Shown here in pieces: positions 1-8,981 of a stretch of 64,000 bases of DNA (position 1 is the first letter of the stretch; the number at the start of each line of letters is the position of its first letter). The DNA comes from WLMZ01 sp037139095 (GTDB lineage: Bacteria > Actinomycetota > Acidimicrobiia > Acidimicrobiales > Ilumatobacteraceae), in the NCBI GenBank assembly GCA_037139095.1, contig JBAXHD010000011.1:4899-68898 (forward strand), given 5' to 3'. Below the pieces are notes generated by a model. It did not search any database, was not told the DNA's origin, and saw only the letters and a list, made by a program, of their open reading frames with translations. The translations under genes were made by a program, and so were the position numbers.

Positions 1-1405
1 GAACAGTGTGACGGCTGAGCACGAGACCAACAGCCGCGCTCGCAACGCCGATCAACGGAGCGATCCACAGGTTGTGGGTCTGCACCGCAAGTGCGATGGG
101 ACCAGCAGCGACGATCAGGCTGAGCGCCAGGGGCCCCATGTCGATTGCGAACGAGACACGAAGTCGACGCTCGTCGGGCAAACTCGCCATCGCGGCCTGC
201 CTCGCTGACCCATCAATACTCCATCGCGGAATACGCCAGATGAACAGCGCAAGAGAACCGAGTGCCACGGTGGTGGTCGCGCCGCCGACAACAAGCACGG
301 CTCCACCGAGCAACGCACCGATAGGGAGCAATTGAAGCACCCGCGCAATCCCTTGGCTCTTGATGATCTTCGTTGATCCGTAGTTCTGCAGTAACCAACA
401 CGCTACGAAGCACACCAATGAGGTGCCGGCGTACAGCGCTTGCAGCGAACCAGCATCGGAGAAACGCTTCGTCGCAAGGTGCAGGAACCCAAAGTCGACC
501 ATCGTTCCGCCGAAGATGGCGAACACTCCGACCCAGAACATCCAACGAAAGGCAGGAAGCTCGCGAATGAAGCTGACGGTGTCCTTGAGTGCCTCGCTTG
601 CGCTCTGCGCGCGTTGGTGGCCGACTCCGGTGGTGGCACCGGCGAGTGCCCGCGGCAAGAGCAGCGCCACCAGAATTCCGACCAGCGGCGGCGCCACGAG
701 TAGCCAAATGAGCGAGTCATCGTTCAGGTTGAACACCGTGGGTGCGAGCACGGCAACGGCAAGACCGGCTATCTGACCGCCGAACAGCCATCGGGAAATC
801 TTCGGAAATACTGTGGCACCTTGGCCGGTGGTGAACACGTCGCCAGCGAGGGTCCACAACACAAGGGGCAGCAAGAAGTTGAGTTGGTCGGCCAACAGCC
901 ACGCGATGGCCGCCGGAACCTTGTGCGACACACCGAGTGCGACGAGAGCCAGCATGGCGATAAAGGCGGCGCTGCAGATGAAGAACACCCAGCGCACCAC
1001 GCCCAGTCGTGCGAATCGGTCGACGTAGCGCATTTGAGCAAACGCGATGAGCAGCAGGCCGAGACCACCAAGTGGCCAGACCACCGCCAAGGCCAAGGGA
1101 CTGCTGTTGCTGAGCAACTGTGAAGCGGCAACGGACTCGGTGAGCACCCCGCAGAACCCCACGCCGGCAAGCGCAAACGCGAGCGCGAGTGCCCAACGAT
1201 TGCGCGTGTCGAGACGCGCCGATTCAGATGGTGCGGCTTCGCCTCTCGGGCGAGCACCCGAGCTAGCAATCAGATCGTCGAGTGCACTGCCAGCGCTTCG
1301 CGTACGCTCAGCGGCACGTGACATATCGCCTAATGCGTCGTCGATGTTGCGCCGGGGCCTTGGCGCGTCGCTCTTTTCTCCAAAGAGATTCAGGTCATCA
1401 GTCAA
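1..1405 (-). CDS. MFS-type carrier resembling nucleotide translocases (C-terminus off the left edge)
   Basis: An open frame of about 468 codons runs from a TTG at 1405-1403 to the window edge without a stop. The TTG overlaps the stop of the HAMP gene and has a good Shine-Dalgarno (GGCGGAG) 7 nt upstream. A 65-residue polar N-terminus (MTDDLNLFGEKSDAPRPRRN) is followed by about 12 hydrophobic segments. The loop after TM10 (core SIDGSARQAAMASLPDERR) resembles, from memory, a loop of Npt-like ATP/ADP translocase relatives that are common next to HAMP or cyclic-nucleotide domains. The substrate cannot be read from the sequence. Translational overlap with the receptor gene implies joint function. 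A generic MFS permease is the alternative. Confidence 0.6.
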   Translation of the reverse strand, partial: MTDDLNLFGEKSDAPRPRRNIDDALGDMSRAAERTRSAGSALDDLIASSGARPRGEAAPSESARLDTRNRWALALAFALAGVGFCGVLTESVAASQLLSNSSPLALAVVWPLGGLGLLLIAFAQMRYVDRFARLGVVRWVFFICSAAFIAMLALVALGVSHKVPAAIAWLLADQLNFLLPLVLWTLAGDVFTTGQGATVFPKISRWLFGGQIAGLAVAVLAPTVFNLNDDSLIWLLVAPPLVGILVALLLPRALAGATTGVGHQRAQSASEALKDTVSFIRELPAFRWMFWVGVFAIFGGTMVDFGFLHLATKRFSDAGSLQALYAGTSLVCFVACWLLQNYGSTKIIKSQGIARVLQLLPIGALLGGAVLVVGGATTTVALGSLALFIWRIPRWSIDGSARQAAMASLPDERRLRVSFAIDMGPLALSLIVAAGPIALAVQTHNLWIAPLIGVASAAVGLVLSRHTV

Positions 1406-2597
1406 TTGATGGCTCCGCCCCTGAGTCGCCGCGCCCTACCGCAGCATCCTGAAGCTCTTGGTCCTTCACCTTGGCGCGCATCGCTGCCGCCTTCTGGGTG
1501 AGGTGGTTGAAGAAGTCACTATCGACGATCTCCTTCACAGCATCCATTCGTTTTGCTTCGTCGATCTCGACGCGCAGCACTGCGACCGTTCGTGTCAGGC
1601 TTCGTTCGCGTTCACCCACCTTGAGGGTCATCACCTGGAAGTTGTCAGCCAGCTCGGTCATTTCATCGCGGAAATACGCTTTGGCGAAGTCGGTCACGTC
1701 GACCGAGTAGTCACCATCGGCAACCATCTGGGTCACCGATGTGATCCGACCGAGGCGGCGGGTGACGAGGCCGGCCATGAGGTAGACGAGCACAAGCAGC
1801 ACGAGGTACGAAGCGCCGAACACGGGATAGAGCACCCTCAGCACATGAGAACGAACGTCGTTGACATACGACAGCGGATAGTCAACCCCAAGTGCGCCCA
1901 CCGTCTTGCCAGCCGTGTCCTTGATTGGCGTATACACGGAGATCCATGTGTTCAGCGCGTCGGTGTACGCAGGTTGCGGCGTCGTGCGTAAGAGGCCGTC
2001 GGTCACGTAGGTGGGAACCGTGCCGTATAACTCGGCGGCAGACTGCTTGAACTGAGCGCCGCACGGGTCATCGATCTGCACACCCTTGGAGTCGGCGCAC
2101 CAGCTCACGTGGGTGAAGCCATATGCACCCCACTGGCCGATGAAGCGAAGTACTCCATCGGGGGTGGTGGCATACGTATACGGCGATGCGTCGGGATTGG
2201 TGCGACGAATATTGAGCATCTCGTTCACGTGCTGCCAGTAGGCCGGGTCGGTTGGCCACGTGCTTTCGGCTGTTGCTGTCTTGCCAGCAAGGAATCCAGC
2301 GTTCGCGGGATACGTGGTACCGGGTGTGGGCCGTTCTGGGATCGTGAGCAACTTGGAGAAGTTGGCGACATCAATGGTCTGAACTCCACCCTCTGCCAGA
2401 TCGACCAAGTTGTTCTTGAGCCTCGTGGTGGCCGTGTTTGTGGAGAAGCTGAGAATCCAGCCCGCTACCGCAAAGAAGACAATTGTGATCGCAAGGCCGA
2501 AGCCAAAAACAAGCTTCCACCGCATTCCGAGTCGGACACGGCGCCGGCGCGCTGACGAATCTGGCGCGCTTGCGGGCTGGTCAGCGGTAAAAGACAT
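1398..2597 (-). CDS. HAMP-domain membrane receptor without a recognisable output domain
   Basis: This 399-residue protein has one TM helix at about residues 25-50, an extracytoplasmic domain of about 200 residues (51-250) of Cache-like layout ending in YTPIKDTAGKTVGALGVDYP, a second TM (about 253-277) and a HAMP linker (about 278-335). A short coiled-coil tail of about 60 residues follows. No histidine kinase, cyclase, GGDEF or methyl-accepting segment follows the HAMP. It presumably senses a small extracellular ligand and passes the signal to a partner, most simply the overlapping carrier downstream. It diverges from the adenylation gene with only 52 bases between starts, so the two sides probably share a control region. 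Confidence 0.75.
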   Translation of the reverse strand: MSFTADQPASAPDSSARRRRVRLGMRWKLVFGFGLAITIVFFAVAGWILSFSTNTATTRLKNNLVDLAEGGVQTIDVANFSKLLTIPERPTPGTTYPANAGFLAGKTATAESTWPTDPAYWQHVNEMLNIRRTNPDASPYTYATTPDGVLRFIGQWGAYGFTHVSWCADSKGVQIDDPCGAQFKQSAAELYGTVPTYVTDGLLRTTPQPAYTDALNTWISVYTPIKDTAGKTVGALGVDYPLSYVNDVRSHVLRVLYPVFGASYLVLLVLVYLMAGLVTRRLGRITSVTQMVADGDYSVDVTDFAKAYFRDEMTELADNFQVMTLKVGERERSLTRTVAVLRVEIDEAKRMDAVKEIVDSDFFNHLTQKAAAMRAKVKDQELQDAAVGRGDSGAEPSID

Positions 2598-2649
2598 TCC
2601 GCTAACCTACTCGTCCGCGCTCATTCCGAGCAGTTGGAAGGACGGGAGC

Positions 2650-4281
2650 ATGGCGCAGCGATCGGTTCCTCCACCACAATCGCCAGCACTGGGCCACCTC
2701 GGGGTGCGATCGCTGGCCGACGCTTGGCGGAGCGGGGTTTTCAAGTCGCCACACCAGTGGGCGTTGCAGGTTGACGGAACCTCGATTTCATACCGCGAAC
2801 TCGACGAGCGCGCCCGCTCCATTGCCGCCGCCATCTCACAAGGCGACCCCACTGGGGCGCCCGTGGCTGTGCTCGGTCAACGCAGCCTCGACGCGTATCT
2901 GGGCGTGCTCGGCGCAGTGCTCGCCGGCCGCACCTATGTGCCCTTGCACGCCGGTTTTCCGGTGGAGCGCACCGGTGGCATGCTGCGTCGATCAGGGGCA
3001 GCCACGCTGGTAGTGGGCCCAGAGGCCGACGATGCAGCTCGACCGCTACTGGAATCGTGCGAGGGCGACCTGACGGTGCTCTTCCCAACGCGTCGCCTGC
3101 CCGAATGGAGTGCAACTTCCGGAACGGGCCTTCGGCTAGATGCGCGAGACATTGCCACGACGCCACATGTCGAGACCCCAATCGTCAGCGATGAATCGAT
3201 CGCGTATCTGCTCTTTACCTCGGGCAGCACCGGCATGCCCAAGGGAGTCGGCGTCAGCCAGGCCAACGTGTCTGCGTATCTGTCACACGCGGTCAGTGCC
3301 TACGAATACACACCTGCCGACCGTTGCTCACAGATGTTCGACCTTACGTTCGACCTCAGCGTGCACGATCTATTCGCGACATGGATGGCGGGAGCGTGCC
3401 TGTGCGTTCCGACGAAACGAGCAACGATCGCCCCAGCCAAGTTCATCCGCGACGAAGAAATCACGGCGTGGTTCTCGGTGCCTTCGGTAGCGATGCTGAT
3501 GGACCGCATGCGAACGATGAAGCCCGGCGCGTATCCAAGCCTGAGAATCAGCTTGTTCTGCGGCGAAGCGCTTCCCGCCAGCGTTGCTCAGAAATGGAGC
3601 GCTGCCGCTCCGAACTCGACGGTGCACAATCTCTACGGCCCCACCGAGGCAACCATCGCGATCACCTCGTACGAGTGGACTGCGAATTCCAGTTCCGGAA
3701 CTGCAGTACCGATTGGCAGACCATTCCCCGGCCACGAGGCTGCGATCGTTGATACCGCAGGGCACACCGTGGGCGAGGGTCAGCGCGGCGAACTGTGTGT
3801 TGCTGGGCCACAGGTGACCCAGGGCTACTGGGATGACCCAGAACGAACAGCTGCGAGTTTCGTGATCTTGCCCGGCAGCAGCGACCGCTGGTATCGCACC
3901 GGCGATCTTGTCGAGTGGTCACCCGACGACGGTCTGATTTTCCACGGACGCATTGATGATCAGGTACAGGTCATGGGATTTCGCGTCGAGCTCGCCGAGG
4001 TAGACGCTGTGCTGCGCGCCGCTTTGCACACCGAGTCGGTGATCACTGTGTCGTATCCTGCCGGATCAGCGGCCGAAGCGCTGTACGCCTTCGCCGTGCG
4101 TGACGCTGCTCACGGCGATCACGGCGACGAAGCGGCTGCCCTTACAAGGTGTCGCGAAGTATTGCCCCCGTATATGGTTCCCAAGCAAGTGTTCTTCATC
4201 GATCATCTGCCGCTCAACAGCAACGGCAAGATCGATCGGGCTGCGCTGAGCAAGACGCTTGAAGGGCGAGCCAATGAGTGA
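2650..4281 (+). CDS. Free-standing adenylation (A) domain, AMP-dependent amino or aryl acid ligase
   Basis: The 543-residue protein carries all core A-domain motifs in order: A3 phosphate loop LLFTSGSTGMPKG, A5 NLYGPTEAT, A7 YRTGDLV, A8 GRIDDQVQVMGFRVEL and the A10 catalytic lysine in NSNGKIDRAAL. It should activate a carboxylic acid, probably an amino acid as in DltA or NRPS A domains, to the AMP ester and load it on the carrier protein encoded next. The ATG at 2650 was chosen because GGAAGGA and GGGAG precede it; the frame is open further upstream but that part is antisense to the HAMP gene. The stop overlaps the carrier protein start by 8 bases. The substrate is not predicted. Confidence 0.85.
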   Translation: MAQRSVPPPQSPALGHLGVRSLADAWRSGVFKSPHQWALQVDGTSISYRELDERARSIAAAISQGDPTGAPVAVLGQRSLDAYLGVLGAVLAGRTYVPLHAGFPVERTGGMLRRSGAATLVVGPEADDAARPLLESCEGDLTVLFPTRRLPEWSATSGTGLRLDARDIATTPHVETPIVSDESIAYLLFTSGSTGMPKGVGVSQANVSAYLSHAVSAYEYTPADRCSQMFDLTFDLSVHDLFATWMAGACLCVPTKRATIAPAKFIRDEEITAWFSVPSVAMLMDRMRTMKPGAYPSLRISLFCGEALPASVAQKWSAAAPNSTVHNLYGPTEATIAITSYEWTANSSSGTAVPIGRPFPGHEAAIVDTAGHTVGEGQRGELCVAGPQVTQGYWDDPERTAASFVILPGSSDRWYRTGDLVEWSPDDGLIFHGRIDDQVQVMGFRVELAEVDAVLRAALHTESVITVSYPAGSAAEALYAFAVRDAAHGDHGDEAAALTRCREVLPPYMVPKQVFFIDHLPLNSNGKIDRAALSKTLEGRANE

Positions 4282-4537
4282 ACAAGAGACCGCAATGAAG
4301 GCGTTTGTTGTCAGCTTCCTGATTGATCGCGCCCGCCGATTGGGATTCGACAGCCTTGAGGTTGACGGCGACTTCGATTTCTTCGAGTCAGGCCTGCTCG
4401 ACTCGTTCGGACTGATCGAACTCATCGACAGCGTCGAGTCGAGCTTCAACCTCCAACTCGACTTCACCGACATGGATCCCGACGCTTTCACCACCGTGCA
4501 TGGTCTCGTGAAATCGTTGATGAGCGCTGAGCCGTGA
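4274..4537 (+). CDS. Acyl/peptidyl carrier protein
   Basis: An 87-residue acidic protein with the carrier-protein signature FFESGLLDSFGLIELI at about residues 32-47; the Ser of DSFG is the expected phosphopantetheine site. The preceding gene's AAGGGCGAG acts as the ribosome binding site; a TTG at 4259 would only add five residues. It lies between the A domain (8-base overlap) and the GNAT gene (4-base overlap), so the three are almost certainly co-translated. The likely role is to hold the acid activated by the A domain, comparable to DltC or aminoacyl carrier proteins. Confidence 0.88.
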   Translation: MSEQETAMKAFVVSFLIDRARRLGFDSLEVDGDFDFFESGLLDSFGLIELIDSVESSFNLQLDFTDMDPDAFTTVHGLVKSLMSAEP

Positions 4538-5022
4538 CCGAGCACGGTGTCACTATCGTGCTGCCCGAGCGAGGTGACCCACGCTTTGATCAGGTCGAGG
4601 CGTTGTTCGCCGAACACATCGAGCATCTGCGCAGCGTCGGCCAACTCGTTCCGTTCGTCGAGAACGCTGCGCAGTTGTGGCGCAGCAGCGTCGAGAAGGC
4701 CGTCGGCAGGCTCGGCACAATTCAGATTGCAGTTGATGGCGATGAGGTCGTTGCGTTTTGTTACGGGCTGATACGCGCGCTCCCCGATTACCTCGGTGGA
4801 GAGAAATTCGCGACCATGCCGCACTTCTATGTCAAAGAGTCGCATCGCGGGCTCGGCGTTGGCACCCGGCTTCGTGAGTCGTTCGTGCAGTGGTGCCTCG
4901 AACGTGGCTGCGCATCGGTCGAGAGTTATGTGTCCCCCGGCGACCTGCGTGCATTCGAGTTCTGGCAACGCTCTGGCTTCATTCCTGAGCACACCCAGAT
5001 CCGCCGCTTCCTCACGAGTTAG
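4534..5022 (+). CDS. GNAT-family N-acyltransferase
   Basis: A 162-residue protein with a GNAT fold: beta-strand AVDGDEVVAFCYG, strand FATMPHFYVKESHRGLGVGTRL that includes the pyrophosphate-binding R-x-x-G-x-G motif, and the closing strand FEFWQRSGF. The GTG start overlaps the carrier-protein stop (GTGA). In this setting the donor could be the acyl- or aminoacyl-carrier protein rather than acetyl-CoA; that is inference from position. The gene ends 4 bases inside the 3' end of the convergent ABC-like gene, so no room for a terminator exists between them. Confidence 0.8.
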   Translation: MTEHGVTIVLPERGDPRFDQVEALFAEHIEHLRSVGQLVPFVENAAQLWRSSVEKAVGRLGTIQIAVDGDEVVAFCYGLIRALPDYLGGEKFATMPHFYVKESHRGLGVGTRLRESFVQWCLERGCASVESYVSPGDLRAFEFWQRSGFIPEHTQIRRFLTS

Positions 5023-7814
5023 AGCGTGTCAAGCAGCGACACCAACCCGCCGCGGCGGCGGCGCTGCGAGCCGGCGAGGCGATAGGTGAGCTCGCCATCG
5101 AGTTCGGTGCGCACGACCACGCCGTCGGCAACAAGTGCGTCGAGTGTCGATGCGAGATCTGTGCTGTAGCCCTGCGCCTCGATTTCCGCTGTGGTCGACA
5201 CACCGTTGCGAGCCAAGTAGGCATAGAGCGCACGCTCCGCCGGCGATCGATCGAGGACACCTGCCGCGCCGCCGGAGATGGCCAGTCGGTGCAAGCTGCG
5301 CAGCACGGTGGTCCCGCGAGCGACGGCTGAGAACGTGGTGAGCGCTCCCCCGGCAGCCTCTAGGTCGCCAAAATGGTTGCCGGCCTTCACCGTCGCGACG
5401 CGGCGATCGCCGTCGAACAGTTCGACGCTGCCATCGACGACGATGAACACGCGGTCAGCCACCTCACCGGTGGCGATGATCGTCTGGCCGTCGTCGAAGC
5501 GTTCGGTGACCAGCCGCGTTGCGAGCTGGGCCAACACCTCAGGGGACAACGTGACCAGGCCCGGTATCGATCCGAGGTCACTCGAAGGGTCGACGCCATC
5601 GAGCATGCGCTGCCACAACCGGGTGAACACGCCCCGCCGAGCAAGGAGTTCGGCTCGGGTTCCGACATCGACCACCCCGCCGCGTTCGAGCACGACCACC
5701 TGATCGCTGGCGTCGATCAGGTCGAGACGGGGCGTTGTTGCAATCACGATGCGGCCCTCAAGGTAGCGACGGGCGCCAGCCCAGAACTCCTCGCCTGCCT
5801 CGAGGTCGAGGCCCACGGTGGGATCGCTGATGATCACGACCTCTGCGTGGCTGAGCAGCACACGTGCCAGACCAATGCGCGCCCGATCTTGTGGTCCGAT
5901 GGGCCTGAGGCGACCCCCTACGAGCGTGTTCGTCCCGTCGGGGTACCGAGCAACGAGGGCAGACAAACCGGCTGCAGCAACCGCCGCATTGATCTCGTCG
6001 GCCGTCGCCTGCGGGCGCAGCACCGTGAGGTTCTCGGCCAAAGTGGCCTCGAGCACAGCGGAGCGCGCCGGGAGCACGGCAACGTGACCGGAGATATCTC
6101 TGCGAGAGGCTGTGGCAAGGTCCACTGCGTCAAGCAGGACCCGTCCGGCCGTCGGCACCTCAAGCCCTGCTGACACAGCGACGATCGATTCGCATCCGCT
6201 ACCGACGGGACCAACGAGCATGACCCACCGCGAAGGCGTCGCGGTGAATGAGACGTCGGTACATCCACCCGACCTATCGGGCTCGCCATATTCCAGATTC
6301 TCAGCGTGCAGGGCACTGGGTCTCGCTGGAAGCGGCACAGGATCTGTTGGCTCAGGGCGTCGAAGGGGAGCCAGCAATACGTTCCGGAGCCTGCGCATGT
6401 ACGGCGCCGCCTCATGCAGCCGGATGAGCACCGCCGGCAGGCTCGACAGTGCCTCGGCGACTGTGCGTACGTACAGCACAGCTGCCGTCGCCTCGCCGAT
6501 CGACAGGTCCGCACGCAAGAAGCCAACCACCCCAATGACGATGAGCACGCCGAGCTGACCGATGGCGAACGCCGTGAGACCGAAGGCCTCCCCGAAGCGT
6601 TCGAGACGGGTTGTCCAAGAACGCACTTCATCGGCCTCGTGACCGAAGCGTCGCCGGAAATGGTCCTCGGCCCGGATGGCACGCACCGATGCCACAGTGC
6701 TGACAGCAGCATCGGTGGTCTCGCTGAGCGCCGTCTTCAGATCGAGCCGATGATGGGCCAACGATGTCCAACGAGATGCAACGATGCGACGGATGACCTC
6801 GAAGATCAGCACCGCCCCAATCAGCATCATGCCGATCGGGACGTCGATCCAAAGCACAAGGGACAGCGACAGTAACAAGCTGGCAAATGCCAGCACACCA
6901 TCGGTCTGCGCCTTCAGCAACGCCTCTTGCACCTGATCGACGTAGCTGGTGCATCGGCTGAGCATGCTCGGTCGTCCAAGTGTTCCGGCCTCGACGAGCA
7001 CCGTGTCGTGAACGCGTTCGAACACTGCGTCTTGCAGTCGGCGTGCACTGCGCGATGTGGCGTTGATTGCAAGCGCGACGGCAACGGCTCGCAAAATCAC
7101 TGCGGCGATCACCACGCCGAGAAAACGAAGCAGTTTCCTGATGAACGAACTGATCCGCGCGTCGCTGCGTTGGCGAGCGGCATCAGGGTGCAGAACCAAC
7201 TCACTGATAAGGAAATCAAAACCCTTCGCACGGTTCAGCGCATTGGCACCAGTTGTCGGTGCGCGCAAGGCATCGAGCTCGGCCCGCTCGATGCGGCCGT
7301 CGGCAACGATCGCTTCGAGGACGGGACCATAGGTGTCCGCGACATCATTGGCATTCAGGGCAATAGCTCTCCTCAACAATCCGTCGGTGCGGTATGCCAG
7401 CCCGTCAGCAAAGAGGGCATCGAGAAGTCCGGTCGAACTGGCCTCGAGCGCGCTCGTTGCGGTGGCGCGAATTCCCACCAACGCGGACTCACGATCGACG
7501 CCGCTGAGATCGATCGTGTTCAGGATCGCGGGGTTGTCCGACTGCGCCGCCAACCAGTTCCCGACGAACTGGTTGCCCTTGTCCCCAACGTCGAATGTGT
7601 TGAGCGCAGTGCGCAGCAGGTCACCGGTGAGCAGGGGCAGTATGCCCAGCAGGGCGAAGAGGAGCAGCGACACAGCAAACTGCAGGCCGAACACGCGTCG
7701 GAACCCGCGCGTGAACGGCCAAAAGGCTCGCACCATCTCTGAGACTGTCGCACGCCCGGGTAGCTGAGGTCGCAGAGAGTCGAGGTTGGAGTCATCCGAC
7801 TTCACGTCACCCAC
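5019..7814 (-). CDS. ABC-exporter-like protein with degraded ATPase, cyclic-nucleotide-binding domain and winged helix
   Basis: A 931-residue multidomain protein. TM1 at about 45-65 is followed by an unusual extracytoplasmic insert of about 150 residues, then the remaining exporter TM helices (about 225-465). The nucleotide-binding domain (about 505-720) has lost its key residues: Walker A reads GPVGSGCES (Lys to Cys), Walker B ends ISDPTVGLD (catalytic Glu to Pro), the signature reads RPIGPQDRAR, and the switch His is Thr (VIATTPR). A cNMP-binding domain follows (about 755-845), then a small winged-helix-like region (about 860-920). ATP hydrolysis is unlikely unless an intact partner exists outside the window. 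Start GTG 7814; a GTG at 7805 is possible. Confidence 0.8.
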   Translation of the reverse strand: MGDVKSDDSNLDSLRPQLPGRATVSEMVRAFWPFTRGFRRVFGLQFAVSLLLFALLGILPLLTGDLLRTALNTFDVGDKGNQFVGNWLAAQSDNPAILNTIDLSGVDRESALVGIRATATSALEASSTGLLDALFADGLAYRTDGLLRRAIALNANDVADTYGPVLEAIVADGRIERAELDALRAPTTGANALNRAKGFDFLISELVLHPDAARQRSDARISSFIRKLLRFLGVVIAAVILRAVAVALAINATSRSARRLQDAVFERVHDTVLVEAGTLGRPSMLSRCTSYVDQVQEALLKAQTDGVLAFASLLLSLSLVLWIDVPIGMMLIGAVLIFEVIRRIVASRWTSLAHHRLDLKTALSETTDAAVSTVASVRAIRAEDHFRRRFGHEADEVRSWTTRLERFGEAFGLTAFAIGQLGVLIVIGVVGFLRADLSIGEATAAVLYVRTVAEALSSLPAVLIRLHEAAPYMRRLRNVLLAPLRRPEPTDPVPLPARPSALHAENLEYGEPDRSGGCTDVSFTATPSRWVMLVGPVGSGCESIVAVSAGLEVPTAGRVLLDAVDLATASRRDISGHVAVLPARSAVLEATLAENLTVLRPQATADEINAAVAAAGLSALVARYPDGTNTLVGGRLRPIGPQDRARIGLARVLLSHAEVVIISDPTVGLDLEAGEEFWAGARRYLEGRIVIATTPRLDLIDASDQVVVLERGGVVDVGTRAELLARRGVFTRLWQRMLDGVDPSSDLGSIPGLVTLSPEVLAQLATRLVTERFDDGQTIIATGEVADRVFIVVDGSVELFDGDRRVATVKAGNHFGDLEAAGGALTTFSAVARGTTVLRSLHRLAISGGAAGVLDRSPAERALYAYLARNGVSTTAEIEAQGYSTDLASTLDALVADGVVVRTELDGELTYRLAGSQRRRRGGLVSLLDTL

Positions 7815-7821
7815 TGCTGGA

Positions 7822-8967
7822 TCATCCGAACGTGTTCTTCGCGATCACCATTCGCTGAATCTGGTTGGTGCCTTCGTAGATCTGAGTAATTTTCGCGTCG
7901 CGCATCATGCGCTCTACCGGGAACTCGTTGGTGTAGCCGTAGCCACCCAAGAACTGCACGGCATCGGTAGTGACCTGCATAGCCACGTCGCTGGCGAAAC
8001 ACTTCGCCATTGCGCCAGCAACCGACAACTCACCGTGCGGATCGCCATCGTCGACAATTGCACACGCACGAAACACCAATTGGCGAGCGGCCTCAATGCG
8101 CATCGCGCAATCGGCAACCATCCACTGCAGACCTTGATTGTCGGCGAGCGGACGACCAAAGGTGCGGCGCTCTTTCATGTAACCAATCGCAAAGTCGAGC
8201 GCGCCCTGAGCGATGCCCACGGCTTGCGCCCCGATGGTTGGGCGACTGCGATCGAGTGTGTGCATGGCCACTGCGAAGCCTTGGCCAACTGCGCCGATGC
8301 GATGCGAGTCGGGGACGCGCACATCGTTGAATCGAATGACTCCGGTAGGTGATCCCTTGATGCCAAGTTTGTGCTCGAGTTTGTCGACCTCGACACCCCA
8401 CTCGGCCTTCACCAAAAATGCAGTGAGACCGGTGTGGCGATCGGGAGACGTGCGTGCAAACACCGTGTAGAGATCGCTGATGCCAGCGTTGGTGATCCAG
8501 CATTTCGAGCCATTGAGAATCCACGAATCGCCGTCGGCTTCGGCCTTGGTGGTCATCGAGGCCACATCGCTTCCGGCATCGGCTTCGCTGAGCCCGTAAC
8601 TGGCTTGGCTCTCGCCACTGCAAATGCGCGGGATATAGGTGCTCTTCAATTCTTCGCTACCAAAGTTGAGCACCGGCAGCATCGCCAACTTGCTGATGAG
8701 GAACATCAGGCTTGTGGCCGCGCACGCCGCAGAGATTTCCTCGGCCACGATGGCCTGGTCGACCAACGATGCGCCAGCGCCGCCGTACTCAACCGGATAC
8801 GACAAGCCCGTGAGCTCCATCGATTTCAAGGCTTCGAACGCCTGCCAGTTGTAGGTGCCGTTGCGATCGGTCTCGGCCGCCTGCGGAGCAATCTTGTCTT
8901 TGGCGAACTGGCGCACGACGGCGCGTAGTTGACGCTGCTCGTCGGTGAGGGTCATTGATTGGGTCAC
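7822..8967 (-). CDS. Acyl-CoA dehydrogenase
   Basis: A 381-residue FAD enzyme, usual length for short- and branched-chain acyl-CoA dehydrogenases. It has the AYGLSEADAGSD substrate/FAD segment, the WITNAGISDLYTVFART region and the C-terminal IYEGTNQIQR with the catalytic Glu in the YEGT position. It oxidises an acyl-CoA to the 2-enoyl-CoA and passes electrons to ETF. The GTG start at 8967 has GGAG 7 nt upstream; an internal ATG four codons later is weaker. It lies 14 bases after an uncharacterised gene in the cimA transcription unit, consistent with branched-chain acyl-CoA breakdown, but substrate range cannot be assigned. Confidence 0.92.
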   Translation of the reverse strand: MTQSMTLTDEQRQLRAVVRQFAKDKIAPQAAETDRNGTYNWQAFEALKSMELTGLSYPVEYGGAGASLVDQAIVAEEISAACAATSLMFLISKLAMLPVLNFGSEELKSTYIPRICSGESQASYGLSEADAGSDVASMTTKAEADGDSWILNGSKCWITNAGISDLYTVFARTSPDRHTGLTAFLVKAEWGVEVDKLEHKLGIKGSPTGVIRFNDVRVPDSHRIGAVGQGFAVAMHTLDRSRPTIGAQAVGIAQGALDFAIGYMKERRTFGRPLADNQGLQWMVADCAMRIEAARQLVFRACAIVDDGDPHGELSVAGAMAKCFASDVAMQVTTDAVQFLGGYGYTNEFPVERMMRDAKITQIYEGTNQIQRMVIAKNTFG

Positions 8968-8981
8968 TGGGAGTCTCCGGT

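Noticed and set aside
1458..1991. 177-codon plus-strand open frame inside the HAMP gene
   Set aside because: It is a His-rich shadow of the receptor gene with no start signal or family motif.
2650..5022. D-alanylation (dlt) operon
   Set aside because: A DltA-like and a DltC-like protein are present, but no DltB MBOAT acyltransferase or DltD; a GNAT takes their place.
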